A DNA stretch of 17,989 nt from JAFGKM01 sp964413825 (GCA_964413825.1 CAYPTS010000040.1:1-17989); one strand, 5' to 3'; shown: positions 8,374 to 17,263, counted from the stretch's first letter. The notes: generated from the sequence alone by a model not told the origin. Translations and numbers: made by a program.

Positions 8374-9210
8374 GCCAGGGCTTGGATTCAATGCTGCACT
8401 GTCCGAAGACAGATGACATCTCCTCTTAACCTTCCGGCACCGGGCACTTGTCAGGCCCTATACTTTCTCTTACGAGTTTGCAGAGCCCTGTGTTTTTGAT
8501 AAACAGTCGCAGGAGCCATTTTTTTGCAACCTTTTCAAGCATAATTATAAATAATCATACCTTACTCAGGCACCCCTTCTTCCGAAGTTACGGGGTTAGA
8601 TTGCCGAGTTCCTTAGAGAGGGTTCTCTCGCGCGCCTTGGGGTGTTCCCCCAGCCTACCTGTGTCGGTTTGCGGTACGGGCACCTGATAAACTCCCTTAG
8701 AGGCTTTTCTTGGAAGAACGACTCAGCCACTTCGCTCGCACTTGCGATTGAGCTCGTATTCCTCCTTCGGCCCTGGTGCTCATGGATTTGCCACAAGCGG
8801 ACCTCCGGAGTTAAACCGGTACAACCAATGACCGGATGACTTATCATTCTCCGTCCCCCCTTCGGTGATAACGCTTACCAGATGGGACTGGAATATTAAC
8901 CAGTTGTGCATCGTCTACGCCTTTCGGCCTCGACTTAGCTCCCGCCTAACCCTGGGCGGACGAACCTTCCCCAGGAAACCTTAGGCTTTCGGCGTTCCGA
9001 ATTTCCATCGGAATTTTCGCTACTTATGCCGACATTCTCTCTTCCCTTGGCTGCACCGTTCCTCGCGGAACGGCTTCATCGCCAGGGAATGCTCCCCTAC
9101 CCCTGTCTTCGCTTACGCGATGACAAGCCATAGCTTCGGTACCAGACTTGAGCCCCGTTGAATTGTCGGCGCAGAATCACATCGAACAGTGAGCTGTTAC
9201 GCTATCTTTA

Positions 9211-9241
<31 letters not shown>

Positions 9242-9497
9242 TTGTCTGTGTAATCCCACCTCCTTTACCACTTAGCCTGGATTTAGGGACCTTAGCTGAT
9301 GGTCTGGGCTGAATCCCTTTTGACTATGGAGCTTAGCCCCCACAGTCTCACTCCCACCGAACAAATGATGGTATTCGGAGTTTGAAAGAACTTGGCTCCA
9401 GTTAAGGAACCTTGCCCTATCAGTGCTCTACCCCCATCATTCTATAAGGTGAGGCTGACCCTAAAGTCATTTCGGGGAGAACCAGCTATCACCGAGC

Positions 9498-9532
<35 letters not shown>

Positions 9533-9814
9533 AAGATCTTTGCAACGATCACAGGTTCGGACCTCCTTCGCTTCTTACAGCGAATTCATCCTGGCCATGG
9601 ATAGATCGCTCGGTTTCGGGTCTATTAACTGCAACTGATGGGCCCTATTCAGACCACTCGCTTTCGCTACGGCTCCTCCGCTTAAGCGGATTAACCTTGC
9701 TGCAGCCAATAACTCGCCGGCTCATTCTTCAATAGGCACGCCGTCATCCCGTAAAACGGGACTCCGACTGCTTGTAGGCACACGGTTTCAGGTTCTATTT
9801 CACTCCCCTTCCGG

Positions 9815-9846
<32 letters not shown>

Positions 9847-10368
9847 ACACTATCGGTCGAAACCTTGTATTTAGCCTTGGGAGGTGGTCCTCCCGGTTTC
9901 CCACGGAGCTTCACGGTACCTCCGTAGTACTCAGGAATCCGGCGCAGGCGCTTCCGAAATTTCGTTTACGGGACTTTCACCCTCTGTGGTCGACCTTTCC
10001 AGGCCGTTCAACTATCTCGAAAAACTTTTAAACCTGCCGAGAGGGTAGATCCTCTCGTGCCGGACCCTACAACACCGCATAATGAACGCACCTACGCTAT
10101 TACCATTACACGGTTTGGGCTGTTCCCCGTTCGCTCGCCGCTACTAGGGGAATAAAATCTTTTTTTCTTTTCCTCGGGGTACTTAGATGGTTCAGTTCCC
10201 CCGGTTCGCTTTCGCCTTGCGGCGAATATACGCATATTATTGCGCATAGGTTGCCCCATTCGGGTATCCCCGGGTCAAAGGTTGCTTGCACCTCACCGGG
10301 GCTTCTCGCAGCTTGCCACGCCCTTCATCGCCAGGTTTCGCCAAGGCATCCACCACGTGCCCTTTCTA

Positions 10369-10382
10369 GCTTGACCATAAAA
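10369..10382 (-). other. 5' strand of the 23S precursor processing stem
   Basis: The RNA UUUUAUGGUCAAGC (10382-10369) spans the mature 5' end and pairs with 4984-4971 over 14 bases, forming the expected RNase III-type processing stalk. Confidence 0.7.
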
Positions 10383-10389
10383 TGTTTAT

Positions 10390-10406
10390 ACCGGTTTAAA
10401 ACCGGT
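10390..10406 (-). repeat. Inverted repeat in the 23S leader
   Basis: ACCGGTTT-T-AAACCGGT is a perfect 17-base inverted repeat ending 13 bases before the mature 23S 5' end. In the RNA it can form a 6-bp hairpin with a 5-nt loop at the base of the processing stalk. Its role is unknown; it could help processing or folding. Confidence 0.55.
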
Positions 10407-10407
10407 A

Positions 10408-10423
10408 AGTTTTCAATGAACAT
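10408..10423 (-). promoter_or_regulatory. boxA-like antitermination element in the rRNA leader
   Basis: The minus-strand leader reads TGTTCATTGAAAACTT, resembling the TTCTTTGAAAACT elements before 23S genes in many bacteria. These bind NusB/NusE to prevent premature termination. The match is by eye and is the only candidate in the leader. Confidence 0.4.
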
Positions 10424-10433
10424 CCGGTGCAGT

Positions 10434-10455
10434 CTTTTAAAAACGTTTTTAAAAG
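10434..10455 (-). repeat. 22-bp perfect palindrome in the 23S leader
   Basis: CTTTTAAAAAC followed by its exact complement GTTTTTAAAAG gives a 22-bp palindrome about 25-45 bases downstream of the predicted transcription start. As RNA it forms an A/U-rich 9-bp stem with loop ACGU. It has no following T-tract, so it is not a terminator. Confidence 0.6.
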
Positions 10456-10484
10456 AATGGACTGGAATTCTCCAACAGCAGGTT

Positions 10485-10513
10485 ATTATACTGTTTTATT
10501 CTTCCGCTGTCAA
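10485..10513 (-). promoter_or_regulatory. Proximal 23S rRNA promoter (P2), perfect consensus
   Basis: On the minus strand TTGACA (10513-10508) and TATAAT (10490-10485) are 17 bases apart, a perfect sigma70 consensus. Start of transcription is expected near 10478, about 100 bases before the mature 5' end. Confidence 0.85.
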
Positions 10514-10520
10514 GGGTTAG

Positions 10521-10549
10521 ATATTACCTTTTTAAAACACCCCTGTCAA
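10521..10549 (-). promoter_or_regulatory. Distal 23S rRNA promoter (P1)
   Basis: TTGACA (10549-10544) and TAATAT (10526-10521) are again 17 bases apart, 36 bp upstream of the proximal promoter. Tandem promoters are typical of rRNA transcription units. The -10 box is weaker (4 of 6). Confidence 0.65.
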
Positions 10550-10594
10550 TAGATAATCAAAAATTCTTTTTTTTCTTCTTGCGCAAACTGACGT

Positions 10595-11395
10595 TCAGCA
10601 AGGGAAAACATCCTCGATTTCTTTCCGTTTCATATAAACCTGTCTTCCCACCGGAGCGGAATATACGGCTTCCGCATATTTTATTTTTTCGGATTTTGCC
10701 CCGTACTTTTTTCTAAGCCACTGCCTGTAATTATCAGCAATGGCTTTTTGTCCTTTGCCGCGCCATTCATTAAGAAATTTCAAGCGTCCTTTTTCATCAG
10801 CGGGCACATCTTTGAGAATACCCATTGTCCATGGAAGCCATTCGTACATCTGTGATTCATGCTGGTGCCATGCAAGCAATTTTTTATCCCATACGGAATC
10901 TACGGGAATACAAAAATTAAAAGCGCCTTTCCGTGGACTGCCGGAGGAAAAATAAAAATAACAAGGATTTTCCTTAAGCGGCGGAACGCCGGGAAGCGCA
11001 TTGGGAACTATGGTCATATAGGAAGTATCTATTACCAGTTGGTTAGTATACCTGTGGTCGGGATGATAGTCCTCGGAAGAATGCGTGAAAATCGTATCCG
11101 GCTTAAACTGCCTTATTATCCTGAGCAGTTTTTTCCTGTTTGCAACAGACGGCACTAATTCTCCGTCGCGAAGCGGCAATATTCTGCATTCCACGTCCAT
11201 TATCCCGGCGGCGTTCCGCGCCTCTTTCCTGCGCCTTGCAGCAAGTTCTTTCCTGCCCATAATGTGATGGCCGCTGTCTCCGTTAGTCATTGACAGCATC
11301 ATTACCCTGTGACCTCTTGCACGATAAAGGATTGCCGCACCTCCGAAATTTCCTTCGGCATCATCGGGATGTGCGCCGATAATCATTATGTTCAT
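10595..11395 (-). CDS. PIG-L/LmbE family N-deacetylase
   Basis: A protein of 266 residues if started at the ATG at 11395, the start chosen because AGGGAG lies eight bases upstream. A GTG at 11404 would overlap the previous stop but has no spacing from that site. The family uses zinc to remove acetyl groups from N-acetylglucosamine-type sugars (MshB, BshB, PIG-L). The N-terminus carries A-H-P-D-D-A-E (residues 8-14), with the zinc-binding His and Asp, and H-P-D-H at 111-114 gives the third ligand. There is no signal peptide, so it should act in the cytoplasm. Its C-terminal half (W-L-P-W-T, N-E-W-R-G-K) resembles the carbohydrate-active, catabolic members rather than the mycothiol enzymes. It starts five bases after the M55 peptidase gene and ends the GH2-M55-deacetylase group. 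No terminator is visible before the 23S promoters. Confidence 0.87.
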   Translation of the reverse strand: MNIMIIGAHPDDAEGNFGGAAILYRARGHRVMMLSMTNGDSGHHIMGRKELAARRRKEARNAAGIMDVECRILPLRDGELVPSVANRKKLLRIIRQFKPDTIFTHSSEDYHPDHRYTNQLVIDTSYMTIVPNALPGVPPLKENPCYFYFSSGSPRKGAFNFCIPVDSVWDKKLLAWHQHESQMYEWLPWTMGILKDVPADEKGRLKFLNEWRGKGQKAIADNYRQWLRKKYGAKSEKIKYAEAVYSAPVGRQVYMKRKEIEDVFPC

Positions 11396-11400
11396 TATTG

Positions 11401-12279
11401 TCACTCCCTGTCGGTACGTATCTCTTTACCTATGAGTTCTCTTAAATCAGGAGCGGCAGGGTCTATGTTAAGTTCGTATGCCGCAGATTTTGCACTGAGC
11501 ATTCCGATAAGACTGTCCGGATGAGTCTGTTTTATTATTAAAGGAGGATGGTCGCTGCCGCCTCTGATAATAGTTGTTCTTGTATAAGGAGGCGGAGGAA
11601 CTTCCACTAATCCGAAATCTTCCTTGACGGCACGGGAGATTGCCCGCTTTGCTCCTTCCTTTATCCTGCGCCGGGACTCTTCCGGATGAAGGTGTATGGC
11701 GCCCGTATTTAACATCTTGTAAGCAGACTGCGGCAGATGATGTCCGGGTTCTGTCTGCGTACCTTTTTTTACCGACACCGTTTCAATCCCCGGCACGAAA
11801 TCCCGCGCTTCGCGGCAGAACGCCTCACAGCCGGCTGCAAAGATTGAGCGGACGCCCAGTGAACTTGCAACCAGTACAAGCTCTCCAAACTCCCCTACAA
11901 CAATTCCGTTGATATCTTTCTGCCGTACGCCGGTATCTCCGGTATGCGTCATGTGTCCCCCCACGGTACCTGCCATTGGATGCTGTCCTACCCATGCCGC
12001 AAAATCAAATTTTTGTTCATCCATGGAAAACCCTGCCTTGCCTCTCGGCCAGTTACGGGACAGTTCTGCTTTCGGATGAAGTTTTTCAGGATTTATCGCT
12101 CCCGGCCCGTGTGCATCGGCAACGAGAATTCCTGCGGCGCCGCCTGCAAAAAAACCTTCTATTGCGGCATTTACTTCCATTGTCAACAAATTCCTTGCCA
12201 GTTCATAATTCGACTGTGCCCATTGCCAATCAATGACTCCTGCAACTCCTTCCAAATCGGTCATAATAAAAACCCGCAT
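11401..12279 (-). CDS. M55 family D-aminopeptidase (DppA-like)
   Basis: A zinc peptidase of the DppA family (MEROPS M55), which releases N-terminal D-amino acids, for instance D-Ala from D-Ala-D-Ala and related peptides. With the start at 12279 it has 292 residues. This ATG is chosen because AAAGGAGG lies four bases upstream; the longer TTG-start reading from 12300 would run through that site. The metal ligands fit B. subtilis DppA: Asp8 and Glu10 in T-D-L-E-G-V-A-G, His57 in D-A-H-G-P-G, His100 in G-Q-H-P-M-A, and Glu130 in V-V-G-E-F-G. No signal peptide, so cytoplasmic. It lies 44 bp after the GH2 gene and 5 bp before the PIG-L deacetylase, suggesting joint use of peptide-bearing amino-sugar material such as cell-wall fragments (inference). 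Confidence 0.9.
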   Translation of the reverse strand: MRVFIMTDLEGVAGVIDWQWAQSNYELARNLLTMEVNAAIEGFFAGGAAGILVADAHGPGAINPEKLHPKAELSRNWPRGKAGFSMDEQKFDFAAWVGQHPMAGTVGGHMTHTGDTGVRQKDINGIVVGEFGELVLVASSLGVRSIFAAGCEAFCREARDFVPGIETVSVKKGTQTEPGHHLPQSAYKMLNTGAIHLHPEESRRRIKEGAKRAISRAVKEDFGLVEVPPPPYTRTTIIRGGSDHPPLIIKQTHPDSLIGMLSAKSAAYELNIDPAAPDLRELIGKEIRTDRE

Positions 12280-12323
12280 ACATCCTCCTTTAAAAACCAA
12301 AATACGTACCAGGTTGCTGTATT

Positions 12324-15300
12324 TTACCTTGTTTCACCGGTAACGGCAATAAGGGCGGGAATGCCTGTGCCAGTCGAGGTAAAATCAATTCCCGCAACGG
12401 TAACTCCGCCGCGCTGAGGCTCTTTCACCTCCACGATATAAAGGGTGGTGTTCTGTTCAACAAGGGGATGGCGCTTTGACCAGCCGACAACGCTTTCCGG
12501 AAGCTCTGCCAGGGTACTGCTTGTCCAGTCCCTCAGGTGAATTCCGGACTTAAGCGTAAAAACACTGGACGGTGCAATAATACTGCCGCCGCTGTAGCGG
12601 ATAACAAACTGTGCTATATCTTCGCCTTCCGGCGGGCACCACGCGACAGACACCAGGAAGAAAAGGCGCGTAACCTCTTTCCATACGGGAATGCCTTTAA
12701 CCTCCACAGGATAACCTTTCAGGTAGTTTGCCGGCAGGCTCAGGTTTTGCCTGCCGTTTTTCAACACGATGCAGGATTTTCCCGAATTTTTATCCGGGTC
12801 TATAATGTCGAAAGGAACGCCCCTCAGCGTCTGTATGCCAACGGGCAGATGCCTCATATCCTTTCCGCCCTGGTCGGTCCAGCCGCCCTTGTTGTCGCAT
12901 TCCACCTCGTCCCTGAAACCCACGTTGGCAAACGGCCGCAGGTCAACAAAAAACATCTTATCCTTATCCACTTCAAAAACACGGCTTGCAGTATCTATGT
13001 CTGCCGGTTTCTTTTCCGCGGCGGCGGCCTCCGGAGTGCGGATAATGCCGGCATATTCATCCGTCCACTTCCCGGACAGTGTATATTTCAGAAGGTTCTG
13101 GATATATTTCGTGGCCGCGGAATCCTGTCCGTATCTTTCCGTAGCCAGCGGCTGGGACATCAGGCATATTCCTTTGCCGAGCTTAATCTCGGAAACCACC
13201 ATGCCCATCTCGACGAGCCTGAGGTTGGTGCCTGCGGCCAGAACGCTTTCGCTGAACGGCCGTACAAAATGTTTATATATCTCGCGATGCCCCCCGTCCC
13301 ACAGAGACCACTGCTCAGGTGACAAGCCTTCAAAAACAGGGTGTTCGGGGACTATTAAATCGGCGAATATCCTTTCATAGCCGCCCAGTATTCTTCCACC
13401 GGGTATCCATGGGATAACGGCAGCGTTCTGTTCAAAACAAACCAGGCGTCCGCCGCCCTCCAACCATTTCCTGACCATATCTCCGGCTGTAGCGGGAAAC
13501 CCGCTCAGCGCATTGGCTCCGATAATCACCACGTCATATTTTTCCAGCGCATCAAACCCGCTTATCCGCTGATAGGGTATTTCAAGGGCATCCAGTATCT
13601 TTGCAGTACCTCCGGCGTTTTCCTTCTGGTACAGCCCTATCTTTTTGTTAGTTGCAATCCTGCCGGCATTGTCCTGTTCTCCCAGCACGAAAAAAACATA
13701 CTCGTTATCCGACAACACCTGGTTATCCGTATTCGTCAGGGACAGATATATCCTGCAGGTACCGGTTTTAAGATTAGACGGTATTGCATAACTATACTCA
13801 ATGATTTTTTTTTCGCTGTTTTCCAGTGTGCCTGCGGGCAGGGTTTCCGACGAGAAAACCTTACCGCTGTCATCGGATATTTCAACCTTGACTTGCAGGA
13901 CTTTCTGTTCATCAGGGCTGTCGTTAAGCACAAAAACCTTTGCCTGCAGAGTCCCCCCTGCAAAGAGATTCCGGTCAAATCCGTTCATGCAAACAAACAC
14001 GGGATTACAAACACGTTTCAGCACGTAGAACAGCGGCTGGGGCTCCTGCTCGTTCCACTGCTGGCTTCCGCCCCATACGTTATCCGGAAACAGTATGCTT
14101 GCCGACTGCAGTCCGAACCCCTGTATAAGCTCCTGGTTGCGCCGGAATATCTCTACGGAACCTTTTAGCGGCCCCTCGGCAAGAAGGCGTGGTGCGAACT
14201 CGGAGTCAAGCGCATTTCTGATACCCAGATACCTCACTGCTTTCAAAAAATGGTCCCTTTCCACCTTATCCATCATATCCACGTATTGCGCCCTGTTTGT
14301 GCTAAGCGAAGGCATAATTTCCTGTAAATTCGTAAACCAGTCCGGCTTCCAGTACGTATGCCCATATTGATAATCCACACATTCACCGTTTATATACGGT
14401 TTTTCAGGCGCTCCCCAACTATATTCTATAAGCGCTTGACGTAAATTGAGCGTGCTGTCTTCCAGATGCGTCCAGTCTGTCCAGTGCATTCCGGTATAAT
14501 CATGGATATCATAGTAGTCCGCCTTACGGAGACCGTCTGAACGCGGGTCAAGTCCCGAAGATGAGGTTACGGGACGAAACAGGTCATATCTTTTGAATGC
14601 GTCATACAGCCTGTTCAGGAACGGACCCCATGGCGACGCATAGGCGGTATCGTAAAGTTCGTTGCCCAGACTCTGGATAACAACACTGGGATGGTTGTAG
14701 TTGGCGTATATGACGTTCCGCATCTTGCCGGTATATTCATCGGATATCTTTCCGCCATTAAAAACATCCCGGGGAAAAGACGGAGCGCTGCCCGTAAATC
14801 CCAAATGCGGAGAATGTTTTCCCTCTCCGGGAACCCATACGGCCGCGGACATGACCTCGTTGCAGATAAGCGTTCCCACCTCGTCGGCGATATGGTACAC
14901 GGCGTTCGGAGCGCGGCCGTTGTGAAACCGCTGGTAGATTATATTGCATTCCTTGTACCAGGCAAGCCACTTTTCAATAAAGCGGCCCTGGTTGTATGCG
15001 CGCGGCAATAGCGCCTCCGTCCTGCCGTACCATGGATTCGAGTTCAGACCAAAAAGCATCGTCCGTTTGCCGTTGAGATAAAAATATTTGCCTTCTACCT
15101 TGAACTCCCGGAATCCGAAACGTTCCTGCCCTATTAAAAACTTTTTTCTTTTTTGCCCGTTAAATAATTTAAAATGGTATAAAAACGGGTTTTCAAGCGA
15201 CCACAAAACCGGCTTTTCCATGCGTACGGTGAAATCCATCTCGTTTTCACCCGGTGTTAAAACAAAACTGCCGATGCTCTTGGAAACTGAAGGCGCCCGT

Positions 15301-16136
15301 TCTTTAACAGAATATGCAATGCCGCCGCTCCACGGACAAACCTCGGCGGATAAATCCGCTGTCCGCTTTTGTTTGCCGGCGTTAATAACAAAAGCTTTTA
15401 CCCTTATCTCCGACGCCCCTATGTCCGGGGTTACCAGCGCCTGCTTCAGGTATATCTCAGGCACGATTTCTAGAAACACCTCATCTGAAAGACCGCCTTT
15501 GAGGGACCTGGCGGTATCAAACACCTGCACCGCAAGGGTATTTTTCCCTGTGGATACGTACCGCGTAATATCAAAAGAAAACGGCTCAAACGATGTTCTC
15601 CAACGCGTCCTGATAAAATTCTTATGCTCTCCGGCCTTTTCGCCGTTCACCCAGACTGCCGTCTCTTCGTCCGCGTGCTCAAAAAACAACAGCACCCGGC
15701 GGCTGTCTTTTACCGCTGGCAGTTCGAATTCTTTACGGTACCAACCGGTGCCGCCAATCCTGTCCTGTTTAAGCGGTTGGCTCGGATTATAAACCGTACT
15801 GTAATCCGCATCCGCCTGCGGAAGCGAGAAGTTCCAGTTCCAAGGGACCGGATATAAACTCCATACTGAATCGTCATACCCTTTCTTCCAGTATCCTTTG
15901 CTAATCCCGGTAGAATCGGCTAATTCCTTGTTTGAAGAGGTCTTTTGAAACCGCCAGGGACCGTTCAGATATATCCTGTCCTTTTTCCCGTGCCATATGT
16001 CGTAAAGCGCAGGGTTAAGCGAATACCCCTTTGCAAACTCTTCGTTTGAAGCTGCTCCGTACGCACGGTTTGAATAATACCCGAAAAAAAGCCCTGTTAA
16101 TAATAATATCGCCGCAAAAAAACTTCTTTTTCTCAT
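12324..16136 (-). CDS. Large secreted glycoside hydrolase family 2 protein
   Basis: A 1270-residue protein with a signal peptide (hydrophobic 7-21, cleavage near A-Y-G-A at 25-28). The GH2 sugar-binding beta-sandwich is at about 53-225 (G-T-G-W-Y-R-K-E-F; A-V-W-V-N-G), followed by an Ig-like domain to 340. The TIM barrel (about 341-710) has G-F-R-E-F near 341, acid/base Glu493 in L-G-N-E-L and likely nucleophile Glu585 in Y-I-N-G-E-C. A beta domain at 720-820 precedes a Rossmann-like, glutamine-amidotransferase/ThuA-like domain (830-1020; Y-D-V-V-I-I-G-A-N-A). A terminal beta-sandwich (about 1062-1250) carries D-L-R-P-F-A-N and G-G-W-T-D-Q-G-G. The domain makeup resembles beta-galactosidase-like enzymes of PVC bacteria; the exact substrate is not readable. 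GGGAG upstream supports the ATG. A 17-bp inverted repeat and a repeat element precede it. Confidence 0.88.
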   Translation of the reverse strand: MRKRSFFAAILLLTGLFFGYYSNRAYGAASNEEFAKGYSLNPALYDIWHGKKDRIYLNGPWRFQKTSSNKELADSTGISKGYWKKGYDDSVWSLYPVPWNWNFSLPQADADYSTVYNPSQPLKQDRIGGTGWYRKEFELPAVKDSRRVLLFFEHADEETAVWVNGEKAGEHKNFIRTRWRTSFEPFSFDITRYVSTGKNTLAVQVFDTARSLKGGLSDEVFLEIVPEIYLKQALVTPDIGASEIRVKAFVINAGKQKRTADLSAEVCPWSGGIAYSVKERAPSVSKSIGSFVLTPGENEMDFTVRMEKPVLWSLENPFLYHFKLFNGQKRKKFLIGQERFGFREFKVEGKYFYLNGKRTMLFGLNSNPWYGRTEALLPRAYNQGRFIEKWLAWYKECNIIYQRFHNGRAPNAVYHIADEVGTLICNEVMSAAVWVPGEGKHSPHLGFTGSAPSFPRDVFNGGKISDEYTGKMRNVIYANYNHPSVVIQSLGNELYDTAYASPWGPFLNRLYDAFKRYDLFRPVTSSSGLDPRSDGLRKADYYDIHDYTGMHWTDWTHLEDSTLNLRQALIEYSWGAPEKPYINGECVDYQYGHTYWKPDWFTNLQEIMPSLSTNRAQYVDMMDKVERDHFLKAVRYLGIRNALDSEFAPRLLAEGPLKGSVEIFRRNQELIQGFGLQSASILFPDNVWGGSQQWNEQEPQPLFYVLKRVCNPVFVCMNGFDRNLFAGGTLQAKVFVLNDSPDEQKVLQVKVEISDDSGKVFSSETLPAGTLENSEKKIIEYSYAIPSNLKTGTCRIYLSLTNTDNQVLSDNEYVFFVLGEQDNAGRIATNKKIGLYQKENAGGTAKILDALEIPYQRISGFDALEKYDVVIIGANALSGFPATAGDMVRKWLEGGGRLVCFEQNAAVIPWIPGGRILGGYERIFADLIVPEHPVFEGLSPEQWSLWDGGHREIYKHFVRPFSESVLAAGTNLRLVEMGMVVSEIKLGKGICLMSQPLATERYGQDSAATKYIQNLLKYTLSGKWTDEYAGIIRTPEAAAAEKKPADIDTASRVFEVDKDKMFFVDLRPFANVGFRDEVECDNKGGWTDQGGKDMRHLPVGIQTLRGVPFDIIDPDKNSGKSCIVLKNGRQNLSLPANYLKGYPVEVKGIPVWKEVTRLFFLVSVAWCPPEGEDIAQFVIRYSGGSIIAPSSVFTLKSGIHLRDWTSSTLAELPESVVGWSKRHPLVEQNTTLYIVEVKEPQRGGVTVAGIDFTSTGTGIPALIAVTGETR

Positions 16137-16147
16137 CCTCTGTCTCC

Positions 16148-16164
16148 CGTATTAACTTAATACG
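16148..16164. repeat. 17-bp inverted repeat upstream of the GH2 gene
   Basis: CGTATTAA-C-TTAATACG is a perfect inverted repeat with 8-bp arms ending 11 bp before the GH2 start codon, next to its ribosome binding site. It could be a repressor operator or an RNA hairpin; neither can be decided from sequence. Confidence 0.5.
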
Positions 16165-16304
16165 TAAATCCTCAGTAAACACCGTATTGTCATTGCGAGG
16201 GAGCGATTGCTGTGACCGAAGCAATCCGACGCCTTTTGTCGTTGCGAGGCTGAAAGCCGTGGCAATCTCATCCAGATTGCCGCGCACAATACGCTCGCAA
16301 TGAC
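16164..16304. repeat. REP/MITE-like palindromic intergenic element, copy 1
   Basis: 141 bp, matching 17123-17263 at all but two positions. The core is bounded by perfect 11-bp inverted ends, GTCATTGCGAG and CTCGCAATGAC. Inside are two hairpins: GATTGCT/AGCAATC and GGCAATCT/AGATTGCC. A further GGCTCGCAATGACG half-site follows at 16316-16329. Elements with this GTCATTGCGAG signature are widespread in bacterial intergenic DNA and carry no gene. About 25 bp of AT-rich sequence left of the core is also shared by both copies. Lies between the LamG-like gene and the GH2 gene. Confidence 0.88.
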
Positions 16305-16356
16305 AAACATGGGACGGCTCGCAATGACGTGATTTATTTTCCACGAGGCTTGTTTA

Positions 16357-17106
16357 TTAACCGCCCAGCATCTTTTCCCTCATTTTCCTGCCTTCTTCCC
16401 GGGCTTTTTCCAATTCTTCAAAAGATATGGCCTCTATACTGACGCTGTCGATAAAAATTGTTCCCTCAACCTCAAGCGCGCCGGCTATCTGAAAAGAACT
16501 TGCTTCATTTGCAGTCTCTTTTTTATTTACGTGGAACGGCAGCATAAATTTCAACAGCTTGCCGTCGATATACACATCATAATTTTTCTCCGGGAAATTT
16601 ATGTCCACCCGTACGGTATACCAGGTATCCGGCTCGCACCGCTGAAGCCTGGTATATTTACCTGTCCCGGGCTTATAATAAAACTCCTCTCCCTTTATCG
16701 TCGTGACAGCGGAATAACCTTTTGTCCCCGCCATCCTGGCTATATACCAGGTACTTATGCTTTTCACATCCGCTCTCCTGACGCGCACCTCTGCACGCAG
16801 GTATTTATCTACGGGCTTAAACCCCAGGCTCAGCCATATCGGCCTGTCCCCGGCGCGGTGTTCCAATTTTACACACTTGCCCGTGGAACCCTCGATGCCT
16901 TCCACCAGTTGAATTACCGATGCCCTTTTTACGGCTGTCCATGGACCAAGACTGCAAAACTCTCCGGGTTTTTCCGATATCGCGCCTATGGGATAGGCAT
17001 TAAAATCATCCCTGAACGGAAGTTCCGCAGGCCCGGCGAAAATCCCCCCGCACAGTAAAAATAAAAGAAACACACCAATCATCCCTAACAATCCTTTTCC
17101 TCGCAT
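16357..17106 (-). CDS. Secreted concanavalin/LamG-like protein
   Basis: A 249-residue protein with a signal peptide (hydrophobic 6-23, cleavage near I-F-A-G at 22-25). The rest reads as one beta-sandwich of the concanavalin A-like lectin/glucanase superfamily. Signs of this are the opening F-R-D-D-F-N-A-Y near 31-38, D-T-W-Y-T-V-R-V-D-I at about 160-169, then Y-D-V-Y-I-D-G-K and the closing I-F-I-D-S-V-S-I. These are the strand motifs of LamG and DUF1080-type domains. The last 25 residues are a charged helix (E-E-L-E-K-A-R-E-E-G-R). No catalytic residues are identified, so glycan binding is more likely than hydrolysis. GGGGG nine bases before the ATG supports the start. It stands alone between two copies of the palindromic repeat, downstream of a pseudopilin and upstream of the GH2 gene, and may help hold the same polysaccharide. 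Confidence 0.7.
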   Translation of the reverse strand: MRGKGLLGMIGVFLLFLLCGGIFAGPAELPFRDDFNAYPIGAISEKPGEFCSLGPWTAVKRASVIQLVEGIEGSTGKCVKLEHRAGDRPIWLSLGFKPVDKYLRAEVRVRRADVKSISTWYIARMAGTKGYSAVTTIKGEEFYYKPGTGKYTRLQRCEPDTWYTVRVDINFPEKNYDVYIDGKLLKFMLPFHVNKKETANEASSFQIAGALEVEGTIFIDSVSIEAISFEELEKAREEGRKMREKMLGG

Positions 17107-17122
17107 TTTCTATACCCCCTTT

Positions 17123-17263
17123 GTAAATCCTCAGTAAACACCGTATTGTCATTGCGAGGGAGCAATTGCTGCGACCGAAGCAATCCGACGCCTTTTGTCG
17201 TTGCGAGGCTGAAAGCCGTGGCAATCTCATCCAGATTGCCGCGCACAATACGCTCGCAATGAC
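17123..17263. repeat. REP/MITE-like palindromic intergenic element, copy 2
   Basis: The second 141-bp copy, in the same orientation as 16164-16304 and differing at two bases. It has the same inverted ends and two internal hairpins. It lies between the stop of the pseudopilin gene at 17309 and the start of the LamG-like gene, ending 16 bp before the latter's start codon. Confidence 0.88.

Noticed and set aside
16015..16344. 109-codon minus-strand open frame across the repeat element
   Set aside because: It is made of translated palindromic repeat plus GH2 5' sequence in another frame. Such frames are common annotation artefacts of these repeats.
17080..17123. Possible promoter at the end of repeat copy 2 (TTTACT...TATAGA)
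   Set aside because: Boxes match poorly and the -10 would overlap the ribosome binding region; not convincing.
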